This document shows, one piece after another, positions 1 to 7,577 of a stretch of 12,000 bases of DNA (position 1 is the stretch's first letter; each line of letters opens with the position of its first letter). Under the pieces are notes generated by a model that did not search any database, had not been told where the DNA came from, and was given only the letters and a program-made list of their open reading frames with translations. The translations under genes and the position numbers were made by a program. The DNA is taken from the NCBI GenBank assembly GCA_002440625.1, contig DJUV01000273.1, positions 1-12,000 of the forward strand, in the 5' to 3' direction. This stretch comes from Rhodobacteraceae bacterium UBA6273 (lineage in GTDB: Bacteria; Pseudomonadota; Alphaproteobacteria; Rhodobacterales; Rhodobacteraceae).

Positions 1-1620
1 TGCCGCCAGTCGAGCATCGTCCGCAAGCTGAAGGAAGTGCCGTTCTCCTTCGCCATGGAGGCGAAATACGGCAAGGACAGTGTGCTGACGCTCTATCTCA
101 ACCGTGCCTATCTCGGCGCCGGCACGCGCGGCTTCGAAGCCGCCGCCCAGCGCTATTTCGGCATTTCCGCCAATGAGGTGAACCCGTCGCAGGCAGCGAT
201 GCTGGCCGGGCTTCTGAAAGCGCCGACCCGATATGCGCCGACGGCTGATCTCAAGCGCGCGCAGGACCGGGCGGCGGTGGTGCTCGGCCTCATGTATGAG
301 CAGGGCTACCTCACCGATGCCCAATATCAGGATGCGCTGGCCAATCCCGCACGCCTGTCGGCCGCCGCCGAGGCGCGCGCGGGGGGCTATTTCGCCGACT
401 GGGTGATGGATGCGGGGCCGGCGTTCCTGACACAGGACACGACCGAGGATGTCATCATCCAGACGACGCTCGACCAGACCATCCAGAAAAAGGCAGAAGA
501 TGCGCTCGCCTGGGTCATTGAAAACAAGTTCAAGCCGGAGTCGAAGGCACAGGCCGCGATCGTGGTCATGTCCTCGGACGGCGCGGTACGCGCCATGGTC
601 GGCGGCCGCAAGACGCAGGTGGCCGGCGAGTTCAACCGCGCGACGCAGGCCCTGCGCCAGACGGGATCGACCTTCAAGCCCTTCGTCTACGCCGCGGCGC
701 TCGATCTCGGCTACACGCTGAACTCGGTGGTGGAGGACGCGCCGATCTGCCTGAACGTAAAGGGCTCGGGCCAATGGTGCCCGAAGAACTACGAGCCGGA
801 ATTCCGCGGATTCATCACGCTGACCGAGGCGCTGACCAATTCGCTCAACACCTCGACCGTCCGGGTGGCGGAGGCCGTTGGCCTTGACGCCGTGCGCAAT
901 GTCGCGAGCAGCTTCGGCCTTCAGTCCGATCTCGCCGCCGGTCCCGCCGTGGCGCTTGGCGCATCGGAGGCGACGCTTCTGGAGATGACGGGCGCTTATG
1001 CCGGCATCCTCAACGGCGGATCGTCCGTTCGCCCCTACGGATTGGTCGAGCTTCGCATCCAAGGTGATGACGTCGCCCTCATGGGGCAGGAGGGCGGCAT
1101 GGGCGAAAGGGTGATTTCGGAAGAGGCGGCAAAGCAGCTGACCTACATCATGACCCAGGTCATGCAGAAGGGCACCGGCAAGCGCGCGCTGCTTGGCAGC
1201 CACGACGCGGCGGGCAAGACCGGCACCACCTCGGACTATCGCGATGCCTGGTTCATCGGATTCACCGCCGACTATGTGACCGGCGTCTGGATGGGCAACG
1301 ATGACAACAAACCCCTGACCGGCGTCACCGGGGGCGGCCTGCCCGCCGACATCTGGAAGGAGGTCATGACCCGGATTGAGGAGGGGATGCCGAATACGCC
1401 CCTGCCGATGATCACGCCCGACCAGATGCCGCCGCCGCAGTACCCCGGCCAGACCTATTCAACGAACGATCCAGTCTATGACGGCGCGGGTCAGCCAGCC
1501 TATCCCGAAACCCAGCCCACCCCCGGTCAACCGCAGCCACAAGCTCAAGCCCCGCGCAGGGAAACCGCCGAGGACGTTATCATCGACGTCCTTGGCAGGC
1601 TGCTTGGCGGGCGCAATTGA
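1..1620 (+). CDS. Class A penicillin-binding protein, PBP1A family (5' end missing)
   Basis: This is the C-terminal part of a bifunctional peptidoglycan synthase, which polymerises glycan strands from lipid II and cross-links the stem peptides in the periplasm while anchored in the inner membrane. The frame is open from base 1, so the gene starts upstream. The first codons hold the end of the glycosyltransferase (GT51) domain: RKLKE at codons 8-12 and then an SVLTLYLNRAYLG stretch. The GT catalytic Glu motif lies outside the window. The transpeptidase domain has all three penicillin-binding motifs: STFK with the nucleophilic serine at 667-669, SLN at 841-849, and KTGTT starting at 1216. After the domain, from roughly base 1405, comes a Pro/Gln-rich linker and a final short helix-like segment (AEDVIIDVLGRLLGG). 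A GTG at base 37 is an internal codon and not a start. The family call is secure; the exact paralogue name is not. Confidence 0.95.
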   Translation, partial: CRQSSIVRKLKEVPFSFAMEAKYGKDSVLTLYLNRAYLGAGTRGFEAAAQRYFGISANEVNPSQAAMLAGLLKAPTRYAPTADLKRAQDRAAVVLGLMYEQGYLTDAQYQDALANPARLSAAAEARAGGYFADWVMDAGPAFLTQDTTEDVIIQTTLDQTIQKKAEDALAWVIENKFKPESKAQAAIVVMSSDGAVRAMVGGRKTQVAGEFNRATQALRQTGSTFKPFVYAAALDLGYTLNSVVEDAPICLNVKGSGQWCPKNYEPEFRGFITLTEALTNSLNTSTVRVAEAVGLDAVRNVASSFGLQSDLAAGPAVALGASEATLLEMTGAYAGILNGGSSVRPYGLVELRIQGDDVALMGQEGGMGERVISEEAAKQLTYIMTQVMQKGTGKRALLGSHDAAGKTGTTSDYRDAWFIGFTADYVTGVWMGNDDNKPLTGVTGGGLPADIWKEVMTRIEEGMPNTPLPMITPDQMPPPQYPGQTYSTNDPVYDGAGQPAYPETQPTPGQPQPQAQAPRRETAEDVIIDVLGRLLGGRN

Positions 1621-1627
1621 AACGGAA

Positions 1628-1659
1628 AAAGGGCCCGCACCTTTCGGGGCAGGCCCTTT
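1628..1659. terminator. Bidirectional hairpin terminator between convergent genes
   Basis: AAAGGGCC at 1628-1635 pairs perfectly with GGCCCTTT at 1652-1659, and further partial pairing (GC with GC, CC with GG) is possible inside the loop. The outer A-run and T-run let it act as an intrinsic terminator in either direction. It sits in the 61-base gap between the stop of the PBP gene and the stop of the oppositely oriented mlaC gene, so it probably serves both. The pairing is seen directly; the function is inferred. Confidence 0.75.
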
Positions 1660-1681
1660 CCTATCCTCATGGCGGAAAGCC

Positions 1682-2287
1682 TCAGCCGGCGCGCTGAAGG
1701 TCCTGTGCCAGCGCCGCGATGTCGCCGCCGCGCTTGTCGAGCATGGCGCCGATCTCGGTCCGCTCTGCCGACAGCATGTTCACGCCCTCGATGATGAGGT
1801 TGAAGAAGAGGTTGCGCCCGCTCTTGTCGGACACGTGCCATCGCACCTCGAACGGCGCCTCGCCATTCAGGTAGGCGATGGACACCACCTCATAGAAGCT
1901 CTTCAGCGGATGGGCTTCCTTGACCTCGACCCGGCCGCCGATGAATTCGCGGAACCGCTTGCCATACTTGCGCGAGATATAGCCCTGGAAGGCGTTGACA
2001 TAGGCCGTGACCGCGCCCTTGTCGGCACCCCGGCCCGCCGGGCCAAGCGCGCTGAGGGCGATGAAGGTCACGTCGGCATTGCGTGAGAAGATGCCTTCGA
2101 AATCCTTTATCATCGCGGCTTCGGACTTGCCGGAGGCGATGATGCCATTGATCTGGTCGACGAGCTTGCCGATCAGCGACTTCGCCTGATCGGTGGTCAG
2201 CGCGAAGGCCCCAATCGGCAAGAGGGCGAGGCTGGCCGCAGCGGCGACCGTCGAAAGGAGCGTGCGTCGTGTCGGATTACGGAGCAT
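1682..2287 (-). CDS. mlaC: MlaC-family periplasmic phospholipid-binding protein
   Basis: This 201-residue protein matches the MlaC/Ttg2D family, which shuttles phospholipid across the periplasm between the outer-membrane MlaA complex and the inner-membrane MlaFEDB ABC complex. Visible features are an N-terminal export signal (residues 1-29, likely cleavage after AFA) and an MlaC-type body with the FRNADV-like segment FSRNADVTFIAL, an AYVNAFQGYISRKYG helix and the C-terminal VRWHVSD..GRNLFFNLIIEGVNM region. The length is normal for the family. The signal has the pattern TRRTLLS ahead of the hydrophobic core, which resembles a twin-arginine (Tat) signal. The ATG overlaps the end of mlaA by 11 bases, so translation is probably coupled. 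The MlaFEDB genes are not in the window. Confidence 0.9.
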   Translation of the reverse strand: MLRNPTRRTLLSTVAAAASLALLPIGAFALTTDQAKSLIGKLVDQINGIIASGKSEAAMIKDFEGIFSRNADVTFIALSALGPAGRGADKGAVTAYVNAFQGYISRKYGKRFREFIGGRVEVKEAHPLKSFYEVVSIAYLNGEAPFEVRWHVSDKSGRNLFFNLIIEGVNMLSAERTEIGAMLDKRGGDIAALAQDLQRAG

Positions 2288-3035
2288 AGAAATCCTCGTA
2301 TGGGTCGATCACGTCTTCGTCTTTGATGCCGAGCTTGTTGCGGCGGTACTGCAGGTAGGACAGGCGCATCTGGGCATAGCTGTCCGCGCTTTCATATAAG
2401 ATCGATTCGATGAGAGCGCTATATTGCTGGCGGTTTCCGACCTGGCCCGCGACCTTCACAACTTCGACAGCGACATAGTCCTTGCCGTCGAAAACCAGCC
2501 CAAGCGGGTCGATGAAGAAGTCGACGACTGCCCCCGCCAGATCGCGTTCGGTCGTCGGCCCGGCAAGCGGAAGAACGACGAAAGCCCCTTCCGGCACGCC
2601 CCAGACATGGAGCGTTTCGCCGAAATCCGCATCCTCGGCATAAAGCCCGATTACCGCTGCCGGATCGAAAAGGCCGCCAACGCCAAAGGTCGTGTTCAGC
2701 GCGAAGCGGAAGGTGTCCCGCGTCGCGCCTTCGCCGTTGAGCTGCAGGATGTTGTTGATGACGGCGGAAGGCATCGACAGATTGTAGGCGGCATTCGAAA
2801 AGCCCTTGGCGAGCGGGCCGGGCAGGTATCTGCGCTGCGGCACCTCGCCGCCACCGAACACCGCCTGGTCGAGGGTGACGTTGACCTCGTGGACGGCGCG
2901 GTTCGCCTTTTCGTAGGGATCGTTGAACTCCGCCCCCGGCACCGGCTTGCTGCATCCGGCCACGATGGCCAGCGCCGCGAAAGCGGCTGGGGCGGCGTGG
3001 AAGCGCGCTGATACGGGCAATGGATTTTTCAACAT
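2277..3035 (-). CDS. mlaA: MlaA (VacJ) family outer-membrane lipoprotein
   Basis: MlaA is an outer-membrane lipoprotein that, in the known systems, associates with porins and removes phospholipids from the outer leaflet, handing them to MlaC. From the ATG at 3035 the product is 252 residues, with a lipoprotein signal whose lipobox IVAGC puts the lipidated cysteine at residue 28. The family hallmark NDPYEKANRAVHEVN follows soon after the cysteine, and the body shows the typical FxLNTTFGVGGLFDPA and LPLAGPTTERD segments. The reading frame stays open to an ATG at 3092, but that would add 19 residues ahead of the signal and has no visible ribosome-binding site. AAGGA lies only one base from the ATG at 3035 and four bases from the next codon, TTG at 3032, so initiation could be at either. 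It is first in a two-gene unit with mlaC. Confidence 0.92.
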   Translation of the reverse strand: MLKNPLPVSARFHAAPAAFAALAIVAGCSKPVPGAEFNDPYEKANRAVHEVNVTLDQAVFGGGEVPQRRYLPGPLAKGFSNAAYNLSMPSAVINNILQLNGEGATRDTFRFALNTTFGVGGLFDPAAVIGLYAEDADFGETLHVWGVPEGAFVVLPLAGPTTERDLAGAVVDFFIDPLGLVFDGKDYVAVEVVKVAGQVGNRQQYSALIESILYESADSYAQMRLSYLQYRRNKLGIKDEDVIDPYEDFYAP

Positions 3036-3179
3036 TTCCTTCGTACTCTGGTAACAAGCCGATGATGGTGACGCTGAGGTCAACGCCCGCATGAATTAGA
3101 AGGCCGGGGCGGCAGAGGCAAGTCACAGTCCCCGGAAATCAGATCCGGCGGCGGAAAAACGACCGGGAAGAGAGGCAGA

Positions 3180-4916
3180 GTGGCGGAAATGGAACTTGCC
3201 CGTGGCCGGGCGGAACTGCGGAAGGCCCGCGCCTCGCAGGCACCGCTCTTCTGGGTGGTGGCCCTCTTCTCGGCCTTCGTGAACCTTCTCATGCTGACCG
3301 GCCCGATCTTCATGTTGCAGGTCTATGACCGCGTGCTCGGCAGCCGCTCGGAAGAGACGCTGCTCGCGCTTTTCATGCTCGTGATCTTCCTCTTCGCGAT
3401 GATGGGCCTTCTCGATGCGGCACGGGCGCGGGTGATGGCGCGCCTGTCGGCGCGGTTCCAGACCACACTGGAGGCGCGGGTCTTCCGCGCCGCGATCACG
3501 CGCGCGGCACTGCTTCCCGGCGATGCGGCGGCAACGCTTGGCCTTCGCGATCTGGAATCGATCCGCCAGCTTCTGTCGTCGCCGGTGTTTCTGTCGCTCT
3601 TCGATCTGCCCTGGGCACCGTTGTTTCTGCTGGCCGTCTTCATCTTCCATCCCTGGCTCGGCTGGATGGCCGTCGGCGGCGGCGCGGTGCTGATCCTGGT
3701 GACATGGGCCAATCAGGTGACAACCCGGCGCGGTGTCCTTGCGTCGCAGGCCGCGCTCCAGCGCGCCGACCGGCTGGCCGAACAATTGCGCGACGAAGCT
3801 GACCTGATCCAGAGCCTCGGCATGCGGGGCGCAGGCTTCGCGCGCTGGATAGGCGCCCGCGACACCGCCTTGCGCGAGGCTCTGGCGGCGGGCGATGCGA
3901 CGGGCGGGTTCTCGACCTTCACCCGCACCTTCCGGCTATTCCTGCAATCGGCGATGCTCGGGCTTGGCGCCTATCTCGTCCTTCAGGGCGACCTCACGCC
4001 GGGGGCGATGGTCGCTTCCTCGATCCTGATGGGCCGGGCGCTGTCGCCGGTGGAACAGGCGATCGGTGGCTGGGCTCTCGTCCAGCGGGCCCAGGACGCC
4101 TGGCAGCGGCTGTCGCAGCTTCTGGCGGCGCAGCCCGAGGAGGCACCGCGCACCGCACTTCCGCGTCCGCGCGCCATGCTCGAGGCGAACCAGCTGACCG
4201 TGGCCCCGCCCGGCCAGAACCAGGCGGCGCTGAGGATGGTGTCGTTCAAGCTTGAACCCGGGCAGGCTCTAGGCATCATCGGTCCTTCGGGTGCCGGCAA
4301 GTCGACGCTCGCCCGCGCCATCACCGGCGCCTGGAAGCCGGCTAGTGGCTGGATCAGGCTCGGCGGGGCGACGCTCGACCAGTACGATCCGGACGTGCTT
4401 GGCGACCATATCGGCTATCTGCCGCAGCGGGTGACGCTCTTCGACGGCACCATTGCCGAGAACATCGCCCGCCTGTCGCCTTCGCCGGACGATGCCGCCG
4501 TGGTCCGCGCCGCGCAGAAGGCTGCGGCGCATCAGATGATCCTCGACCTGCCGCAGGGCTACGACACCCGGGTCACGCAGGCAGGCGGCCGGCTTTCCGG
4601 CGGCCAGATCCAGCGCATCGGCCTGGCCCGCGCGCTTTACGGCGACCCCGTCCTTCTGGTCCTCGATGAACCGAACTCCAACCTCGACAATGACGGTTCG
4701 CTGGCGCTCAACACCGCGATCCGCACCATGAAGCAGGAGGGCAAGGGCGTGATCATCATGGCGCACCGCCCCGCCGCGATCCAGGAATGCGACCTTCTCC
4801 TGATGCTCGACAACGGTGTCCGCCGCGCCTTCGGTCCGCGCGACGAGGTGCTGAAGGCACTGGTCAGGAACGCGCCCGAGATCGTCCGCGCGACCGGCCC
4901 CGGAGGCGTGGCATGA
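3180..4916 (+). CDS. Type I secretion system ABC permease/ATPase (PrtD-like)
   Basis: This is the inner-membrane ATP-driven transporter of a type I secretion system, 578 residues, with an ABC membrane domain fused to a nucleotide-binding domain. The membrane half (about residues 20-290) has strongly hydrophobic helices, including ones near 22-48 and 60-80, and the characteristic [17 protein letters not shown] segment of PrtD/HasD/LapB-type exporters. The ATPase half shows Walker [10 protein letters not shown] at 368-376, a Q-loop in [12 protein letters not shown], the signature LSGGQ at 472-476, Walker B VLLVLDEP ending near 498, and the switch histidine at 529. No C39 peptidase or C39-like domain precedes the membrane domain, which matches the PrtD type rather than the HlyB type. 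The start is GTG with AGAGG four bases upstream; an ATG three codons later is poorly spaced. The stop overlaps the next start as ATGA. Confidence 0.95.
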   Translation: MAEMELARGRAELRKARASQAPLFWVVALFSAFVNLLMLTGPIFMLQVYDRVLGSRSEETLLALFMLVIFLFAMMGLLDAARARVMARLSARFQTTLEARVFRAAITRAALLPGDAAATLGLRDLESIRQLLSSPVFLSLFDLPWAPLFLLAVFIFHPWLGWMAVGGGAVLILVTWANQVTTRRGVLASQAALQRADRLAEQLRDEADLIQSLGMRGAGFARWIGARDTALREALAAGDATGGFSTFTRTFRLFLQSAMLGLGAYLVLQGDLTPGAMVASSILMGRALSPVEQAIGGWALVQRAQDAWQRLSQLLAAQPEEAPRTALPRPRAMLEANQLTVAPPGQNQAALRMVSFKLEPGQALGIIGPSGAGKSTLARAITGAWKPASGWIRLGGATLDQYDPDVLGDHIGYLPQRVTLFDGTIAENIARLSPSPDDAAVVRAAQKAAAHQMILDLPQGYDTRVTQAGGRLSGGQIQRIGLARALYGDPVLLVLDEPNSNLDNDGSLALNTAIRTMKQEGKGVIIMAHRPAAIQECDLLLMLDNGVRRAFGPRDEVLKALVRNAPEIVRATGPGGVA

Positions 4917-6226
4917 GCACCAAGGCCCCCACCCCCACCGGACCTTCGGCCCGCGCCCCGGTGATCTTCGGTTTCCTCACCCTCGCCCTCCTCGTCGGCG
5001 GCTTCGGCCTCTGGTCCACCATGACCGAGATCGCCGGGGCGGTCGTCGCGCCGGGGCGGGTCGAGGTGGAGCAGAACCGGCAGGTCGTCCAGCACCCGGA
5101 CGGCGGAGTCGTCGAGACGATCTTCGTGAAGGACGGCGATGTGGTGAAGGCCGGCGATCCCTTGGTCCAGCTTGACGGCACGCTCCTGAAATCCGAACAC
5201 GCCATCGTCGAAGGCCAGTTCTTCGAAATCCTCGCCCGGCGCGGCCGGCTTGAGGCCGAGCGCGACGGGCGGGAAACGATCAGCTTTCCCGAAGAACTGG
5301 TCGCCACCGCGAAAACCCGGCCCGACATTGCCGACCTCGTCACCGGCCAGCAAGGGCTTTTCGCGGCGCGGCAGGAAACCACGGCGAACGAGCTTGAACA
5401 GCTCGCCAAGCGGCGCGCGCAGATCGTGAACCAGATTGACGGCATCGCCGCCCAGCGCCGTTCGGCTTCCGAGCAGATTGCGCTTATCAGCAAGGAACTG
5501 GGTGATCTTCAGGGGCTGCTTGATCGCGGGCTGACGCCAGCCGCCCGCGTCCTTGCGCTGGAGCGCGAGAAGGCGCGGCTCGAAGGGTCGGCGGGCGAGC
5601 TGGATGCCGCCCGGGCGGAAGCGGAAGGCAAGGTCACCGAGATCGAAATCGAGATCCTCAAGCAAGGCAGCACCCGGCGAGAGGATGCCAACACCCAGCT
5701 TCGCGATCTTGGCTACCGCGAACTGGAACTCGCCGAACGCCGCCGCAGCCTTCGCGAACAGATCGACCGGCTCGATATCCGCGCCCCTGTCGCGGGCATC
5801 GTCCATGCGCTTCAGGTGACAACACCGCGTTCGGTGGTCCGCGCCGCCGAGCCGGTGCTATACATCATCCCGCAAGACCGCCCGCTGGTGATCGCGGCAC
5901 AGGTGGCGCCGATCAATGTCGACGAGATCGCGGTGGGCCAGCCGGTCACGCTGCGCTTCGCCGCCTTCGACAGCCGCACCACACCCGAACTGACGGGCCG
6001 GGTGCGCCAGATTTCCGCCGACGCGCTGACCGACGAGACGAGCCGCCAATCCTTCTACCGGGCCGAGATCGTTCTTGAACCCGGCGAGATGGCCAAGCTT
6101 GGCGGGCGCCCTGCCATTCCGGGGATGCCGGTGGAGGTTTTCATCCGCACTGGCGACCGCACCCCGCTAGCCTATCTCGTCAAGCCGCTGGCGGAGTATT
6201 TCAACCGCGCCTTCCGCGAAAGCTGA
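4913..6226 (+). CDS. HlyD/PrtE-family type I secretion membrane fusion protein
   Basis: This periplasmic adaptor links the ABC exporter to an outer-membrane channel. The 437-residue product has a short cytoplasmic N-terminus rich in Pro and Thr, a single membrane anchor at about residues 16-37, and the first half of the lipoyl-like domain ([31 protein letters not shown], about 60-90). A long alpha-helical hairpin follows, rich in Glu, Arg, Ala and Gln (roughly 95-295). The second lipoyl half contains [13 protein letters not shown], and a C-terminal beta domain ends in [16 protein letters not shown], a family-typical tail. The start ATG overlaps the stop of the upstream ATPase gene by four bases, so the two subunits are translationally coupled. 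An in-frame extension upstream of this ATG lies inside the ATPase gene and is not needed. No TolC-like gene follows. Confidence 0.95.
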   Translation: MSTKAPTPTGPSARAPVIFGFLTLALLVGGFGLWSTMTEIAGAVVAPGRVEVEQNRQVVQHPDGGVVETIFVKDGDVVKAGDPLVQLDGTLLKSEHAIVEGQFFEILARRGRLEAERDGRETISFPEELVATAKTRPDIADLVTGQQGLFAARQETTANELEQLAKRRAQIVNQIDGIAAQRRSASEQIALISKELGDLQGLLDRGLTPAARVLALEREKARLEGSAGELDAARAEAEGKVTEIEIEILKQGSTRREDANTQLRDLGYRELELAERRRSLREQIDRLDIRAPVAGIVHALQVTTPRSVVRAAEPVLYIIPQDRPLVIAAQVAPINVDEIAVGQPVTLRFAAFDSRTTPELTGRVRQISADALTDETSRQSFYRAEIVLEPGEMAKLGGRPAIPGMPVEVFIRTGDRTPLAYLVKPLAEYFNRAFRES

Positions 6227-6246
6227 AAGGGCGCTTTCCGCCTTTC
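6225..6246 (+). terminator. Probable hairpin terminator after the secretion genes
   Basis: GAAAGG-G-CG at 6225-6233 pairs with CGCCTTTC at 6239-6246, leaving one bulged G and a five-base loop, and a pyrimidine-rich CTCTCTTTCCC follows. It begins within the stop codon of the fusion-protein gene. The structure is visible but imperfect, so strength is uncertain. It would separate the secretion pair from the ridA-led gene run. Confidence 0.45.
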
Positions 6247-6298
6247 CTCTCTTTCCCGCCGGGGTTAGCCTCCGACCGTCAAGAACAGGGAGACTGAC

Positions 6299-6763
6299 AT
6301 GGCCGGAAAAATCGACGCACGCCTGACGGAACTTGGGCTGACCCTGCCCGACGCACCCGCCCCGGCGGCGAATTACGTGCCCTTTGTCCGCTCCGGCAAC
6401 CTTCTTTTCGTCTCGGGCCAGATCAGCCAGGGGCCGAGCGGACTTATCAAGGGCCGGCTAGGCGACAGCATGGACGTGCAGGAAGGCGCCGAGGCGGCGC
6501 GGCGCTGCGGGCTCAGCCTGATCGCGCAGGCCAAGGCGGCGCTTGGCGGCGATCTTGACCGGGTGGTGCGGGTGGTGAAGCTTTCCGGCTTCGTGAATTC
6601 CACCGGGGATTTCACCGACCAGCCCAAGGTCATCAACGGCTGTTCCGACCTGATGGTCGCGGTCTTCGGCGATGCCGGCCGCCATGCCCGCGCCGCCGTT
6701 TCGGCCCCGGCACTGCCCTTGGGCGTCGCGGTGGAGATCGAAGCGATCTTCGAACTGGCCTGA
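6299..6763 (+). CDS. RidA (YjgF/UK114) family protein
   Basis: RidA-type proteins are small trimeric cytosolic enzymes; the best-known members hydrolyse reactive enamine/imine intermediates released by PLP enzymes. This 154-residue member carries the fold's landmarks: a hydrophobic strand LLFVSGQIS, a GDSMDVQEGAEAARRC helix and the C-terminal RAAVSAPALPLGVAVEIEAIFE segment. Arg131 stands where the substrate-carboxylate-binding arginine of RidA lies. The length and the extended N-terminus (ARLTELGLTLPDAPAPAANYVPFV) match the longer YjgF-like subgroup rather than canonical RidA of about 128 residues, so the substrate may differ. A GGGAG ribosome-binding site lies just upstream of the ATG. It heads a tight run of six same-strand genes. 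Confidence 0.92.
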   Translation: MAGKIDARLTELGLTLPDAPAPAANYVPFVRSGNLLFVSGQISQGPSGLIKGRLGDSMDVQEGAEAARRCGLSLIAQAKAALGGDLDRVVRVVKLSGFVNSTGDFTDQPKVINGCSDLMVAVFGDAGRHARAAVSAPALPLGVAVEIEAIFELA

Positions 6764-6766
6764 GGA
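6761..6766 (+). promoter_or_regulatory. Shine-Dalgarno that favours a GTG start for the GDPD gene
   Basis: TGAGGA overlaps the stop of the RidA gene. It abuts the ATG at 6766, which is too close for initiation there, and is five bases from the in-frame GTG at 6772, which is ideal. The real protein may therefore be two residues shorter than the ATG version. Confidence 0.5.
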
Positions 6767-7533
6767 TGTCCGTGCGCATAGCCCTGCCGGAAGCCTTCCT
6801 TGGCGCGCCAATCTCGCATCGTGGCTACCACGACCGCGCGGCGGGCCGGATCGAGAATTCACCCTCGGCCTTCCGTGCGGCGATCGACGCCGGCTACGGC
6901 ATCGAATGCGACATCCAGCCCGCTTCGGACGGCACGCCGATGGTCTTTCACGACTATGACCTCCGGCGGCTGACCGGCCAGCCGGGCCGCATTGCCGCCC
7001 GGACGCCCGAGGCCTTGCAGGGCCTGACGCTTCTGGGCGGCAGCGACGGGATTCCGACGCTGGCCGAGGTTCTGGCACTGGTCGCGGGCCGGGTGCCCCT
7101 GCTGATCGAGATCAAGGATCAGGATGGTGCGATGGGTCCATCGGTCGGCGCGCTGGAGCGGCGGGTGGCCGAAGCGCTCAAAGGCTACGACGGGCCGGTC
7201 GCCCTCATGTCCTTCAACCCCTTCTCGGTCGCGGCGCTGGCCGAAGCAGCGCCGGACCGCCCGCGTGGCATCACCACCTCGGCCTACAAGCCCGGGGACT
7301 GGCCGCTGATCCCCGCCCCCGTCCGCGACCGGCTGCGCGGCATCCCGGATTACGACGCGACCGGCGCCAGCTTCATCTCGCATGAGGCTGCCGATCTTGA
7401 CCGGCCAAGGGTGGCTGACCTCAAGGCGGCGGGCGCGGCGATCCTGACCTGGACGATCCGCTCGCCCGAGGCCGATGCCGCCGCGCGAAGGATTGCCGCG
7501 AACGTGACATTCGAGGGCTATCACGCCGCTTGA
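6766..7533 (+). CDS. Glycerophosphodiester phosphodiesterase
   Basis: This enzyme hydrolyses glycerophosphodiesters, which are breakdown products of phospholipids, to glycerol-3-phosphate and an alcohol. The product is 255 residues from the ATG, a size typical of cytosolic UgpQ-like enzymes, and has no signal peptide. The GDPD catalytic set is intact: HRG at 18-20, EN at 30-31, ExD with Glu47 and Asp49, the second catalytic histidine in FHD at 61-63, and the EIK motif at 115-117. C-terminal segments such as ILTWTIRS fit the closing strands of the TIM barrel. The gene starts two bases after the RidA stop and its TGA overlaps an in-frame TTG of the next gene. A GTG at 6772 is the alternative start, with better ribosome-binding-site spacing. 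Confidence 0.95.
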   Translation: MSVRIALPEAFLGAPISHRGYHDRAAGRIENSPSAFRAAIDAGYGIECDIQPASDGTPMVFHDYDLRRLTGQPGRIAARTPEALQGLTLLGGSDGIPTLAEVLALVAGRVPLLIEIKDQDGAMGPSVGALERRVAEALKGYDGPVALMSFNPFSVAALAEAAPDRPRGITTSAYKPGDWPLIPAPVRDRLRGIPDYDATGASFISHEAADLDRPRVADLKAAGAAILTWTIRSPEADAAARRIAANVTFEGYHAA

Positions 7534-7567
7534 CCTCACCGCAGGCAGCGCCAGATTGGCGTCAGGC

Positions 7568-7571
7568 AGGA
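7568..7571 (+). promoter_or_regulatory. Shine-Dalgarno deciding the TTG start of the COG3146 gene
   Basis: AGGA lies six bases ahead of the TTG at 7578. No comparable site exists at the right distance from the farther upstream in-frame TTG at 7530, and there is no ATG near the N-terminus of this frame. Confidence 0.55.
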
Positions 7572-7577
7572 CAGGCT

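Noticed and set aside
3069..3082. Inverted repeat TGAC-N6-GTCA between mlaA and the secretion ATPase gene, considered as an operator
   Set aside because: The arms are only four bases and do not extend outward, which is expected by chance in a region of this size. No regulator gene is nearby.
3036..3179. Searched for divergent promoters between mlaA and the secretion genes
   Set aside because: A TTGACC on the minus strand has no acceptable -10 at proper spacing, and nothing convincing faces the secretion genes. Promoters must exist here but I cannot place them.
4637..5806. A 389-codon minus-strand open frame across the type I secretion gene junction
   Set aside because: It spans the end of the ATPase and most of the fusion-protein gene, both with intact motifs. 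The antisense product has low-complexity composition and no family resemblance.
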